From Glycomyces terrestris (GTDB lineage Bacteria > Actinomycetota > Actinomycetes > Mycobacteriales > Micromonosporaceae), in assembly GCF_003933745.1 (NCBI RefSeq), contig NZ_RSEB01000002.1, positions 1-64,000 of the forward strand: DNA of 64,000 nt, written 5' to 3'. This document shows positions 44,561-53,307 of the stretch, in pieces. The translations under genes and the position numbers were made by a program. Within the stretch, counting starts at the first letter, position 1, and each line of letters begins with the position of its first letter. A model generated the notes under the pieces. It worked only from the letters and a program-made list of their open reading frames with translations, did not search any database and was not told where the DNA came from.

Positions 44561-45823
44561 CTAGCGGCGGGTGCAGTTCACGTGGAGGTCCAGGCCGCTG
44601 TGCTCGGCCACGTCCTGCCAGGCGAGGTACTTGAAGTTGGTGCTGGACTCGTCGGCGCCTTCGGGGGTGTTGTCGCCGTCCTGGACGACGAGGAGGCCGC
44701 CGGGGTAGCCGGGGAGGGAGGCGCTGACGACGTCGGCGCCGTCGCTGTGCTGGGTCGAGTCGACCGCGCCCGACTCGATGCTGAAGCTCCCGAGGTAGGC
44801 GTTGGCGCCGCGCAGGTCGTACACCGCGAAGCTGTCGTCGCCCTGGCTGGAGGCGAGGAGGTAGCCCTTGCCGCGGCCGGTGGGGTAGATCGTGAGGCCC
44901 TCGATGTCGGTGCGGAGGACGTCGCCGCCGTAGCCGGGGTCCGGGCCGTACGCGCACTCGTCGGTCTCGGGGTCGTACGTGCCGGGGAGGCCGTATTCGA
45001 CGGCGGTGTCGACGAGCTCGGGCTCGCCGGTGAGGTCGGCGGCGATCTTCCAGATGCCGACGAGCTCCTGGCCGAGGTAGGCGGTGCCGGTGGCCTCGTC
45101 GACGACCATGCCCTCGACCTGGGGGTCCTGGCCGGTGTCGTCGCAGGGCTTCCACGAGGAGCCGTCGGGAAGGGTGAAGTCGGCCGGCAGGCGCAGGGTG
45201 CGGACCTTCTCCCACGTGACGTGCTCGCCGTCGGCCCGCAGCTTCAGCAGGGCCACTTCGGATTCGGCGTTGCGGCTGACGAGGACGTAAGCGCCGGAGC
45301 GGGTCTGGAAGGTCGCGAGGCCGTACGCGGTGTGCTCGCCGTTGACCTCCTCCTGGCTGGAGCTGAAGATCCAGCCGGCGTCGGGGGCCGTGACGTCGAC
45401 CAGCTCGCCGTCCTCGATCGCGAAGATCCCCAGGTCGTCCATGCCGCGGTCGGAGGCCACCGCGAGGTCGACGCGCTCGCCGTCGAGGCGGAAGTCGGTG
45501 ACCAGGTCGACGTTGTTGTAGCGGCCGGGGGCGTCGTCCTCGCCGGGGGCCGGGCGGGGCTCGATGTGCTGGACCTCGTCGCCGTCGAGGTCGTAGACGT
45601 AGAGTCCGGCCTCCTTGGCCGTGGTGATGACGAGGCTGTCCTCGGGGTCCTCGCGGTCGATCCAGATCGCGGGGTCGTCGGCGTCGGCGTCGTCCTCGTC
45701 CCACAGGGCGGGGGTCTCGAGGATCGCGGTGACCCGCTCGACCGGGTCCGCCTGCGCCGCAGGGGCGGCGAGGAGGGCGGTGATCGAGGCGAGCGCGGTG
45801 ACGGTGAGCAGGCGTGGCGGCAC
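44561..45823 (-). CDS. secreted beta-propeller phytase
   Basis: The protein is 420 aa. After a Sec signal (1-25, ending AQA) it shows the calcium-dependent phytase motifs: DDADADDPAIWID near residue 45, NNVDLVTDF near 102, DPQVEGMVVDEATGTAYLGQELVGIWKI near 240 and DIEGLTIYPTG near 300. The six-bladed propeller removes phosphates from inositol hexakisphosphate outside the cell. GTG 45823 is supported by the signal peptide. It follows an iron-siderophore ABC operon on the same strand, 108 bp behind the permease, with a large inverted repeat in the gap. Confidence 0.9.
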   Translation of the reverse strand: MPPRLLTVTALASITALLAAPAAQADPVERVTAILETPALWDEDDADADDPAIWIDREDPEDSLVITTAKEAGLYVYDLDGDEVQHIEPRPAPGEDDAPGRYNNVDLVTDFRLDGERVDLAVASDRGMDDLGIFAIEDGELVDVTAPDAGWIFSSSQEEVNGEHTAYGLATFQTRSGAYVLVSRNAESEVALLKLRADGEHVTWEKVRTLRLPADFTLPDGSSWKPCDDTGQDPQVEGMVVDEATGTAYLGQELVGIWKIAADLTGEPELVDTAVEYGLPGTYDPETDECAYGPDPGYGGDVLRTDIEGLTIYPTGRGKGYLLASSQGDDSFAVYDLRGANAYLGSFSIESGAVDSTQHSDGADVVSASLPGYPGGLLVVQDGDNTPEGADESSTNFKYLAWQDVAEHSGLDLHVNCTRR

Positions 45824-45852
45824 GGGTCCTCCAGGGACGACGGGGAAGCGAC

Positions 45853-45903
45853 CGAGGGGTTCAGCGGTCGGATCGATCCTCGACCCCGCCGGTGAACCCC
45901 TCG
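45853..45903. repeat. inverted repeat between the iron permease and phytase genes
   Basis: CGAGGGGTTCA (45853-45863) pairs with TGAACCCCTCG (45893-45903), leaving a 29-nt loop. It may slow or end transcription coming from the ABC operon, or mark an RNA processing site. Confidence 0.5.
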
Positions 45904-45931
45904 TGAATCCCGTTCGTCGTGCGCCCCAACC

Positions 45932-48028
45932 TCAGGCGGTCCTGGTGCGGGTCCGCCACAGCAGCCACACGAAGTACGGCGTGCCGATGAGCGAGCACAC
46001 CAGCCCCGCCGGGAGCTGCGCCGGGGCGATCACCGTGCGGCCCAAGGTGTCCGCGACGCTCACCAGGAGCACGCCGAGGAGGATCGAGACGGGGAGCACG
46101 CGCGCGTGCCGGCTCCCGACCAGGCCGCGCGCCAGGTGCGGGGCCACCAGGCCCACGAAGCCGATCACGCCGACCACCGCGACCGCCGCCGCGGTGAGGA
46201 CCGCGGCCGCGCCGAGCAGCAGCAGCCGCGTCCGCTCCAGCCGCACGCCGAGCGTTCGCGGCGTGTCGTCGTCGAGCGCGAGGAGGTCGACCTCCTTGCG
46301 GTGGGCCGCTATCAGCGGCAGCACGACCACGAGCGCCGCCGCGAGGGGGATGAGCCGGTCGGCGGTGCGCCCGTACGTCGTGCCCGACAGCCAGGTCATC
46401 GCCTTCGGCGTGTTCCACGGGTCCGACGCCAGGATGATGAGCGTGATCGCGGCCATGCCGATCGACCAGACGCCGATCCCGATGAGCACCAGGCGGGACG
46501 TGTCGAGCCCGCCGCGCCACGCGAGCGCGTACACCAGCGCGAACGCCCCCAGGCCGCCGACGGCCGCCATGCCCGTCACGGCCCACGCGCCCGACTCGGG
46601 CGCCCAGGTGATCAGGGCGACCGCGCCGATCCCGGCGCCGGCCGTGACGCCGAGGAGGCCCGGCTCGGCGAGCGGGTTGCGCAGGATCCCCTGCGTCACC
46701 GTCCCGGCGCAGGCGAGCGCCGCGCCGGCGAGGATCGCGGCGAGCACGCGCGGGTAGCGCTGCTCGATGATCCACGTGTAGCTCGCCCCGGTCCGGCCCG
46801 CGACCCAGTTGACGAGGTCGCCGCCGAGGAGCATCGTGTCGCCCGAGAGCATCCCCGCGAACAGCGCGCCCGCCGACGCGGCGGCGAGGCCGCCGAGGAT
46901 GAGCAGGAACGCGAGCCGGCTCCGGTTCGCCGCGCCGTGCAGGATCGCCGGCCGGTCCTCCGAGCCCGCGCTCGTCACCGACCGTGCCAGCCACACCATG
47001 ACGGCCGCGCCGAGCACGGTGGTCGTGACGCCGACCGGGATCTCGATGCTCTTGTCCGCGCCCAGGATCGCGCGCACGCCGAGGTCGGCGCCGACGACGA
47101 CGAGCGCCCCGCACAGGGCGCTGAACGGGATCAGGGCCCGGTGCGCGAGCAGCACCGGGAGGCGCCGCGCGATCTGGCGCGCGATCACCGGGGCCGCGAG
47201 GCCCACGAACCCGATCGGGCCCGCGACCGCGACCGCGCACGAGGCCAGCAGGAGCGAGCAGAAGACCGCCACGGTCCGGGTGCGCCGCACGTGCACGCCG
47301 AGGCTCGACGCCGTGTCGTCGCCGAGCCGCAGCAGGTCCAGGCGCGGCGCCCACAGCATCGCGGCGGCGATCGCGAGGAGCACCAGCGGCGCGGCCTGCG
47401 ACACCGAGTCGAACCCGGCCAGATTGAGACTCCCTGAGCCCCAAGCGAACAGGCCGGTCGTCTCCTCCTGGAACAGCAGGATCAGGAGCGACACGAGCGA
47501 GTTCGCGGCCATCGCCGTCGCCGACCCGGCGAGGATGAGCCGCGTCGTCGCCGACTCGCCGCCGCCCGCCGACAGCGCGAGCACCAGGCCCGCGGTCGCG
47601 AGCGCGCCCGCGAACGCGACGCCGATGCCCGACAGCAGCGGCAGCGTGATCCCGAAGGCCGCCACCGCGGTCACCGCCAGGTACGCCCCGGCGTTCACCG
47701 CGAGCGTGTCGGGGCTCGCGAGCGCGTTGCGCGCCACCGACTGAAGCAGCACGCCGGACGCGCCGAGGGCGACGCCGACCAGGACCGCGCCCGCCAGGCG
47801 CGGCAGCCGGGAGCCTTGGAGGACGTGCCACACGCCCTCGTCGGCGCTGCCGGAGACCAGCGCGAGCAGGTCGCCGGCGTCCACCTCGGACGTGCCCTGC
47901 GTGAGGTGGAGGGCCGCCAGCGCGACCAGGGCCCCGGCCGTGAGGAGGAAGGCCGCCGCGGCGGGAAGGAGGCGCGGCGGCCTCCGGGCCGGAGCCTCCG
48001 GTCGCGCCGGCGAGCTCAGGGCGCTCAA
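45932..48028 (-). CDS. fused iron-siderophore ABC permease (FhuB-like double FecCD)
   Basis: The protein is 698 aa: two FecCD permease halves in one chain (about 30-335 and 370-690), each with about ten membrane helices. Each half repeats the LPRLAGAVLVGVALGASGVLLQSVARNALASPD / YPRVLAAILAGAALACAGTVTQGILRNPLAEP block and the GFVGLAAP / GFVGLVAPH coupling motif. This matches FhuB, where one protein forms the whole channel. TTG 48028 overlaps the stop of the binding-protein gene (TTGA). With the next two genes it makes a complete ferric-siderophore importer. Confidence 0.93.
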   Translation of the reverse strand: MSALSSPARPEAPARRPPRLLPAAAAFLLTAGALVALAALHLTQGTSEVDAGDLLALVSGSADEGVWHVLQGSRLPRLAGAVLVGVALGASGVLLQSVARNALASPDTLAVNAGAYLAVTAVAAFGITLPLLSGIGVAFAGALATAGLVLALSAGGGESATTRLILAGSATAMAANSLVSLLILLFQEETTGLFAWGSGSLNLAGFDSVSQAAPLVLLAIAAAMLWAPRLDLLRLGDDTASSLGVHVRRTRTVAVFCSLLLASCAVAVAGPIGFVGLAAPVIARQIARRLPVLLAHRALIPFSALCGALVVVGADLGVRAILGADKSIEIPVGVTTTVLGAAVMVWLARSVTSAGSEDRPAILHGAANRSRLAFLLILGGLAAASAGALFAGMLSGDTMLLGGDLVNWVAGRTGASYTWIIEQRYPRVLAAILAGAALACAGTVTQGILRNPLAEPGLLGVTAGAGIGAVALITWAPESGAWAVTGMAAVGGLGAFALVYALAWRGGLDTSRLVLIGIGVWSIGMAAITLIILASDPWNTPKAMTWLSGTTYGRTADRLIPLAAALVVVLPLIAAHRKEVDLLALDDDTPRTLGVRLERTRLLLLGAAAVLTAAAVAVVGVIGFVGLVAPHLARGLVGSRHARVLPVSILLGVLLVSVADTLGRTVIAPAQLPAGLVCSLIGTPYFVWLLWRTRTRTA

Positions 48029-49014
48029 CTCGCGTAGACCTCGGCGAAGTAGTCGAGGAGGGCCTCGGACGAGCGGGGGCCGCCGAAGGTCCAGGTGCCG
48101 GCCGGGAGCTCGTACACGTCGCCGCTCTGGACGAACGCCAGGTTCTCCCAGATCGCGTTGCCGGCGACGCCCTCGGTGAAGATGTTCGAGCCGTCGGCGT
48201 TGTTGTTGATGAACTTCAGCTCGGTGTCGGTGTACTGGGCCATGCCCTCGACGTCGGTGCCGCCCAGGCCCCACATCCCGTCGGTCTCACCGGTCCAGGC
48301 GTTCTCGAGGCCCACGGCGGTGCCGAGGGAGCCGACGAGCGAGCCCGCGCCGAAGGGGCGGATGGCGACGGCGTCGCCCTCGATCCAGCCGTCCGCGAAC
48401 AGGTACGGGACGTCGCCGGTGCCGGCGGCCTCGATGGCGGCCTTCGTGTCGGCGACCTTGGCCTCGAACTCGCTCCACAGCGCGTCGGCCTCGTCGGTGC
48501 GGCCCATGAGGGTCGCGATCATGTCGAGGTCGCGCTTCATGCGGGCCACGTTGTCGGTCTCGTTGGAGCCCTCGGTGACCAGGACGGGCACGAACTCCTC
48601 GATCGAGGCGATGAGCTCCTCGTCGTCGGTCTCCATGACGACCAGGTCGGCGCCGAGGCCCGCGATCGCGTCGATGGACGGCTCGGAGCGGGTGCCGACG
48701 TCGGTGACGGTGTCGTCGAGCGGGACGACGCCGCCGACCCACGTGTTGTACCCGGCGAGGTCGGCGACGCCCACGGGCATGACCCCGAGGCTCGCGACGA
48801 GCTCGACCTCGGCCCATTCGAGGGCCACGACGTCCTCGGCCGGCGCGTCGAGTTCCACGGTGCGCCCGAGGAAGTCGGTGACCGAGACGGGGCCTTCGGC
48901 CGCGGCGTCGCCGCCGGCGTCCTGGCCGTCCTCGGTGGTGCCGCACGCGGCGGCGGCGAGGACGGCGGCCAGTGCCGCGGGCACGGCGAAGCTCTTGAGG
49001 GCGGGAATGCGCAT
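48025..49014 (-). CDS. iron-siderophore binding lipoprotein
   Basis: The protein is 329 aa. Signal peptide and lipobox (LAAAACGTT) precede the FecB/FhuD-type two-lobe domain (about 45-329, FLGRTVELDAPAEDVVALEWAEVELVASLGVMPVGVADL). It captures ferric siderophore outside the membrane for the double permease, whose gene overlaps its stop by 4 bp. Which siderophore it prefers cannot be read from sequence. Confidence 0.92.
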   Translation of the reverse strand: MRIPALKSFAVPAALAAVLAAAACGTTEDGQDAGGDAAAEGPVSVTDFLGRTVELDAPAEDVVALEWAEVELVASLGVMPVGVADLAGYNTWVGGVVPLDDTVTDVGTRSEPSIDAIAGLGADLVVMETDDEELIASIEEFVPVLVTEGSNETDNVARMKRDLDMIATLMGRTDEADALWSEFEAKVADTKAAIEAAGTGDVPYLFADGWIEGDAVAIRPFGAGSLVGSLGTAVGLENAWTGETDGMWGLGGTDVEGMAQYTDTELKFINNNADGSNIFTEGVAGNAIWENLAFVQSGDVYELPAGTWTFGGPRSSEALLDYFAEVYAS

Positions 49015-49024
49015 CGGGTTCCTT

Positions 49025-49849
49025 CTATTCGGTGGTGGTGCCCGCGAGTCTGCGGGTGTGGCGGCCGATGGGGCGGGCCGTGAGGAGGCCGGTCGCCGGG
49101 TCGGTGTCGACGCGGATGTCGATGCCGTATGCGGCCGTGAGGTTCTCGGCGGTGAGCACCTCGGCGGGGGTCCCGGCGGCCGTGACGCGGCCGCCGTGGA
49201 GGAGCACGGCGCGGTCGGCGACCGCGGCGGCCTGGTCGAGGTCGTGGAGGACGACGCCGACGGCGGTGCCGTGCTCGTCGGCGAGGTCGCGGACCAGGTC
49301 GAGGATCTCGACCTGGTAGCGCAGGTCGAGGTGGTTGGTGGGCTCGTCGAGGAGGAGCACGCCGGTGTCCTGGGCGAGGCAGGAGGCGAGCCAGACGCGC
49401 TGGCGCTCGCCGCCGGAGAGGGCCTCCATGCCGCGTTCGGCCATGTGCTCGACGCCGCAGATCTCCATGGCGCGCTGGACGAAGCGGGGGCCGTCGGGGT
49501 CGCCGTGGCGCCAGCGTCCGCGGTGGGGGTGGCGGCCGTAGCCGACGACGTCGACGACGCGGATGCCGCCGGGGACGGGCCGGGACTGCGACAGCAGCGA
49601 GACGCGGCGCGCGAACTCCTTGGGGCTCAGGGCGGCCGCCTGGGTGCCGTCGGGGAAGCCGACGGCGCCGTCCTCGGGCTTGTGCAGCCGCGCGAGGGAG
49701 CGCAGGAGGGTGGACTTGCCGGACCCGTTGGGGCCCAGGAGGGCCGTCACCTGGCCGCCGCGGAGGTCGATGTCGGCGTCGTGGACGACGGTGTCGCCGA
49801 AGTAGGCGAGTCGGAGGGCGCGGCCGCTCAGGCCTGCGTCATCTGGCAT
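49025..49849 (-). CDS. iron-siderophore ABC transporter ATPase
   Basis: The 274-aa FecE/FhuC-type ATPase has Walker A GPNGSGKSTLL, the signature LSGGERQR, Walker B VLLLDEPTNHLDLRYQ, and H-loop HDLDQAA. It powers the importer formed with the two following genes, 10 bp downstream. ATG 49849 has TAGCCT on its own strand 7 nt upstream, a leaderless layout, and that hexamer lies within the iron box, so IdeR/DtxR binding would block it directly. Confidence 0.94.
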   Translation of the reverse strand: MPDDAGLSGRALRLAYFGDTVVHDADIDLRGGQVTALLGPNGSGKSTLLRSLARLHKPEDGAVGFPDGTQAAALSPKEFARRVSLLSQSRPVPGGIRVVDVVGYGRHPHRGRWRHGDPDGPRFVQRAMEICGVEHMAERGMEALSGGERQRVWLASCLAQDTGVLLLDEPTNHLDLRYQVEILDLVRDLADEHGTAVGVVLHDLDQAAAVADRAVLLHGGRVTAAGTPAEVLTAENLTAAYGIDIRVDTDPATGLLTARPIGRHTRRLAGTTTE

Positions 49850-49850
49850 G

Positions 49851-49867
49851 TAGGTAAGGCTAACCTA
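49851..49867. promoter_or_regulatory. IdeR/DtxR iron box
   Basis: TAGGTAAGGCTAACCTA matches the core of TTAGGTTAGGCTAACCTAA with one change. It overlaps the -10 hexamer of the ABC operon and begins 1 bp before its start codon. With iron present the regulator should shut the operon off. Confidence 0.82.
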
Positions 49868-50121
49868 TGACGATCTCGATTGCATCTCGCCAGGTCACAG
49901 AGTGGGAACACTCGGCGAGCGCCCATTCCGGACTGGTTCGCGGCAATGAGTCCCGTTCGCGCCCAGATGCGCTCTCATCCGGTGAGGACACGCACACCAC
50001 GCGTACGGGTGAATACCGGCGGGTCGCTCTTTACTCGGACGTGCCGCGTGGGGTCGACTGGTCCTTGGCAGCGTCGCGCCGATGCACCCCGTGTCGGCGC
50101 GGGACGCCGGAAAGGACGAAC

Positions 50122-50382
50122 ATGACACCGGATGCGAAGGTGGGGCCTTCGAGTGTCGCCACCGTCGAGGACGTCTGGACGGTCGAGCGCGTCAAGTCGC
50201 TCGGCGTGATGACGAACGTGGAGACGGCCGCGCAGATCCTGGGGATCGGCCGGACGGTCGCGTACCGGCTGGCGAAGGACGGCGACTTCCCCGTCCAGGT
50301 CCTGCGGATCGGCCACAGCTACCGGGTGCCGGTGCTGCGGCTGCTGGAGGTGCTCGGCGCCGACGGCGACCGGATCGACTGA
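50122..50382 (+). CDS. small helix-turn-helix DNA-binding protein
   Basis: The protein is 86 aa. The C-terminal half (about 30-80, VMTNVETAAQILGIGRTVAYRLAKDGDFPVQVLRIGHSYRVPVLRLLEVL) is a winged HTH_17/excisionase-MerR type domain. ATG 50122 has GGAAAGGA 6 nt upstream and begins the conserved part. No integrase is near, so it is more likely a regulator than an excisionase. The 254 bp upstream, beyond the iron box, show nothing I can name. Confidence 0.78.
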   Translation: MTPDAKVGPSSVATVEDVWTVERVKSLGVMTNVETAAQILGIGRTVAYRLAKDGDFPVQVLRIGHSYRVPVLRLLEVLGADGDRID

Positions 50383-50424
50383 GCCGCAGGGGGATTCAGT
50401 CGGCGCACTGAGGTGAGTACGACG

Positions 50425-50462
50425 CGGCGGCGCAACCCACGGGGAGGAAGGTTGCGCCGCCG
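50425..50462. terminator. bidirectional terminator, HTH/Smr
   Basis: A perfect 13-bp stem (50425-50437 with 50450-50462) lies between convergent genes. Confidence 0.85.
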
Positions 50463-50472
50463 TCTGCATCCA

Positions 50473-50748
50473 TCATCGCTTGCGAGACTTGTCTTTGTGC
50501 TGAAAATGCACGAAAAGTCGGCCGAAGTTCTTGGAGTCCTTGTCGACCCGGTGGTACCGGGCCTTGATCTCCTTCTGGTCCAGGAACCTCAGGACCTTCT
50601 TCTTGAGCTGGCCCGAGCCCTTGCCGGGGATGATCTCGACGAGGTCGATCTTCTTCGCGACCGCTTCGTCGATGACGTCCCGCAGGGCCTTCTCGATCAG
50701 GTCGCCCTTGTTGAAGATGTCGTGGAGGTCCAGCACCAGTTTCGCCAT
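50473..50748 (-). CDS. Smr-domain protein
   Basis: The protein is 91 aa. It is the C-terminal MutS2-type Smr domain alone: LDLHDIFNKGDLIEKALRDVIDEAVAKKIDLVEIIPGKGSGQLKKKVLRFLDQ. The L-D-L-H and GKGSG motifs are the parts linked to nuclease or nucleic-acid binding. It is very Lys rich. The cation-efflux gene lies 9 bp upstream on the same strand, so the two may be cotranscribed. Confidence 0.85.
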   Translation of the reverse strand: MAKLVLDLHDIFNKGDLIEKALRDVIDEAVAKKIDLVEIIPGKGSGQLKKKVLRFLDQKEIKARYHRVDKDSKNFGRLFVHFQHKDKSRKR

Positions 50749-50757
50749 GACCGGACC

Positions 50758-51699
50758 CTACGCCTCCGCGGCGGGGGCGCCGGCGGTCTCGGTGCGGTGG
50801 ATGTCGGGTTCGATGTAGATGAGCTTCGCCTTCGGGACGGCCGCGCGGATGCGCGCCTCGGCGGCGTCGATCTCGGCGGCGACCTGCTCGCCGGTCTCGG
50901 TGCGGTCGATGCCGACCTTGGCGGCGACGAGGAGCTCGTCGGGGCCGACGTGGAGGGTCTTCAGGTGGATCAGGGTGCTGGTGCCGTCCTGCCTGATCGC
51001 GCCCTCGATGGCCGCGATGTCCTCGTGGGTCGCGGACTCGCCGATGAGCATGGAGCGGATCTCGATCGCGAGGACGATCGCGATGAGGACGAGGAGCACG
51101 CCGATGCTCATGGTGCCCAGGGCGTCGAAGATCGCGTTGTGGGTGATCCAGGAGAGGCTGACGCCGAGGAGGGCGAGGATGAGGCCGACGAGCGCGCCGA
51201 TGTCCTCCAGGAGGATCACGGGCAGCTCGGGGGAGCGGGAGCCCTTGATGAACTGCACCCAGGTCTGCTTGCCGCGCACCGCGTTCGACTCCTTGACGGC
51301 CGTGCGCAGCGAGAAGGACTCGAGGATGATCGCGATGACGAGGACGATGACCGCGACGAGCGGCGAGTCCAGGCCGTGCTCGGTGTCCTGGAGCTTGTGC
51401 CAGCCCTCGTACAGCGCGTACACGCCGCCGATGGAGAACAGGACGATCGAGACGATGAACGCGTAGATGTAGCGCTCGCGCCCGTACCCGAACGGGTGCG
51501 CCGGGCTCGCGGCCTTGCGCGCGGCCTTCCCGCCGATGAGGAGCAGGACCTGGTTGGAGGCGTCCGCGACCGAGTGCACGCCCTCGGCGAGCATCGACGC
51601 GGAGTTGGTGATCCCCGCCGCCACGAACTTGCTGATCGCGATGCCGGTGTTGGCCAGGAGGGCCGCCACGATCGCCTTGGTGCCGCCTTCTGTGGACAT
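50758..51699 (-). CDS. cation diffusion facilitator (metal efflux)
   Basis: This 313-aa member of the CDF family exports divalent metals such as zinc in exchange for protons. Six or so membrane helices lie at about 10-215, with the HSVADASNQ metal-binding face (AEGVHSVADASNQVLL) near residue 40. The cytoplasmic domain ends the protein (GPDELLVAAKVGIDRTETGEQVAAEIDAAEARIR). ATG 51699 begins the conserved region. Confidence 0.9.
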   Translation of the reverse strand: MSTEGGTKAIVAALLANTGIAISKFVAAGITNSASMLAEGVHSVADASNQVLLLIGGKAARKAASPAHPFGYGRERYIYAFIVSIVLFSIGGVYALYEGWHKLQDTEHGLDSPLVAVIVLVIAIILESFSLRTAVKESNAVRGKQTWVQFIKGSRSPELPVILLEDIGALVGLILALLGVSLSWITHNAIFDALGTMSIGVLLVLIAIVLAIEIRSMLIGESATHEDIAAIEGAIRQDGTSTLIHLKTLHVGPDELLVAAKVGIDRTETGEQVAAEIDAAEARIRAAVPKAKLIYIEPDIHRTETAGAPAAEA

Positions 51700-52086
51700 G
51701 CGCCCGTTCTTCCTTCCGATCAAGCGTGCGCACGCTGCGTGCGGCGCAGCACGAGTCTGTCATGGCCTCGCAACCGCCCGGCGGGCGATCGGTCGGCGTC
51801 GCGTCCAGTCGTGAACGCTACAGGCGCACGGGTGGACGGTGGGGCCCCGGAGGCCTTACCCTTGGGGCAGGCGACGCCCCGGGAGTGCACTGCGCTTCCG
51901 GCCAGGGCAGACGCCCGTACACCGCCAAGGGGACCTCAGCTCCCCGGCCGACCGCCCCCCGGGGCCTTCGGCCCCTGTACGGGCCGCGTCCGTGCCGCCG
52001 ATGCGCGGACCGAGTGGTGGACCGGTTCCGGCAATACGACCCGCAAGGGTCCTGCCGAGAACCTCTGAACCGCTTGGAGCGCCGCC
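51700..52086. other. intergenic region, 387 bp
   Basis: This region between the divergent efflux and MFS genes has no convincing gene. It holds a strong small hairpin, GGGGCC/GGCCCC at 51961-51975, and a TACCCT hexamer at 51857-51862 that might be the -10 of the MFS gene with a long leader. Nothing else stands out. Confidence 0.5.
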
Positions 52087-53307
52087 GTGACCACCCTCGA
52101 CCGCACCGTCGACCCCGTCGACGGCACCGTCTCCGCTGCTCCCGCGGCCGCCGAGCGCGCCACGCCGCGGCAGTGGCTCGCCGTGGCGGCCGTCGCCCTC
52201 GGCGTCTTCGTCGTCATGACCTCCGAAGTCCTCCCTGTGGGCCTCCTCACGCCGATCAGCGCCGAGCTGGGCGTCAGCAAGGGCACGGCCGGGCTCATGG
52301 TCACCGTCCCCGGGCTCGTGGCCGCGATCGCCGCGCCGCTGAGCGTGGTCCTCACCCGCCGCCTCGACCGCCGCCTGGTGCTCATCGGGCTCGCGGTCCT
52401 CGTCGCGGGCGCGAACATCGGCTCGGCCGCCGCCGACGGCTTCGGGCCGCTGCTGGCCGCCCGCGTCCTCGTCGGCGTCTCGATCGGCGCGTTCTGGGCC
52501 GTGGCCGGCGGCATCGCGCTGCGCCTGGTCCCGGCCCGCGACGTGCCGCGCGCGACGGCCGCGGTCTACGGCGGGATCGGCGCCGCCACCGTCCTCGGCG
52601 TCCCGGCCGGGACGCTCGTCGGCGACCACTTCGGCTGGCGCGCGGCCCTCGTGGCGCTCATGGTCCTGGCCCTGGTGTCGATGGCCGCGATCGCGCTGCT
52701 GGTGCCGAGGCTCCCGTCGAACACGACGGTCTCGTTCGCGTCGCTCCCGAAGCTGGTGCGCCGCAACCGGGCCGTGCGCACCGGCCTGGCCCTGACCTTC
52801 TTCATCGTCACCGGGCACTTCATCGCGTACACGTTCATCAGCCCGATCCTCCAGGCGAACGGCCTGGCGGCCTCCCAGGTGAGCGGCCTCCTCCTGGCCT
52901 TCGGCGCGGCGGCGCTCGTCGCGACCGTGGCCTCGGGATCGCTCATCGGCAGGCGCCTGCGCGGCACGCTCGCCGCGCTCGGCGTCGCGATGGCGCTCGG
53001 CATGGCGCTCATGGCGTTCGCGGTCGGCGACCTGTTCTCGGCCGCGGCCGTCCTGCTGCTGTGGGGCGCGGGCTACGGCCTGGTGTCCCCGGCCGTGCAG
53101 ACCTGGTACATGAACGCGGTCGAGCCCGGCGAGGTCGAGGTGGCGACCTCCCTGAACACGGTCATGTTCAACCTGTCGATCGCCGCGGGCTCGTTCGCGG
53201 GCGGCTTCGCGGTCGACCAGGCCGGCCCGTCCTCGGTCCTATGGATCGGCGCGGTCCTGCTCGTGCCGGTCGTCGTGATCGCCGCCAGGGCCGCCCGCCG
53301 CGCGTAA
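52087..53307 (+). CDS. MFS efflux transporter (DHA1-like)
   Basis: The protein is 406 aa with twelve predicted membrane helices. The N-half motif GLLTPISAELGVSKGTAGLMVTVPGLVAAIAAPLSVVLTRRLDRR is typical of the sugar-efflux/arabinose-type drug:proton antiporters. The substrate is unknown. An AraC regulator 720 bp away on the other side of an antisense gene could control it, since this pairing is common. Its 3' end overlaps the convergent gene by 69 bp. Confidence 0.88.
   Translation: MTTLDRTVDPVDGTVSAAPAAAERATPRQWLAVAAVALGVFVVMTSEVLPVGLLTPISAELGVSKGTAGLMVTVPGLVAAIAAPLSVVLTRRLDRRLVLIGLAVLVAGANIGSAAADGFGPLLAARVLVGVSIGAFWAVAGGIALRLVPARDVPRATAAVYGGIGAATVLGVPAGTLVGDHFGWRAALVALMVLALVSMAAIALLVPRLPSNTTVSFASLPKLVRRNRAVRTGLALTFFIVTGHFIAYTFISPILQANGLAASQVSGLLLAFGAAALVATVASGSLIGRRLRGTLAALGVAMALGMALMAFAVGDLFSAAAVLLLWGAGYGLVSPAVQTWYMNAVEPGEVEVATSLNTVMFNLSIAAGSFAGGFAVDQAGPSSVLWIGAVLLVPVVVIAARAARRA

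Noticed and set aside
50122..50382. HTH protein as an excisionase of an integrated element
   Set aside because: There is no integrase, attachment-site repeat or phage gene nearby; HTH_17 proteins of this size are common chromosomal regulators.
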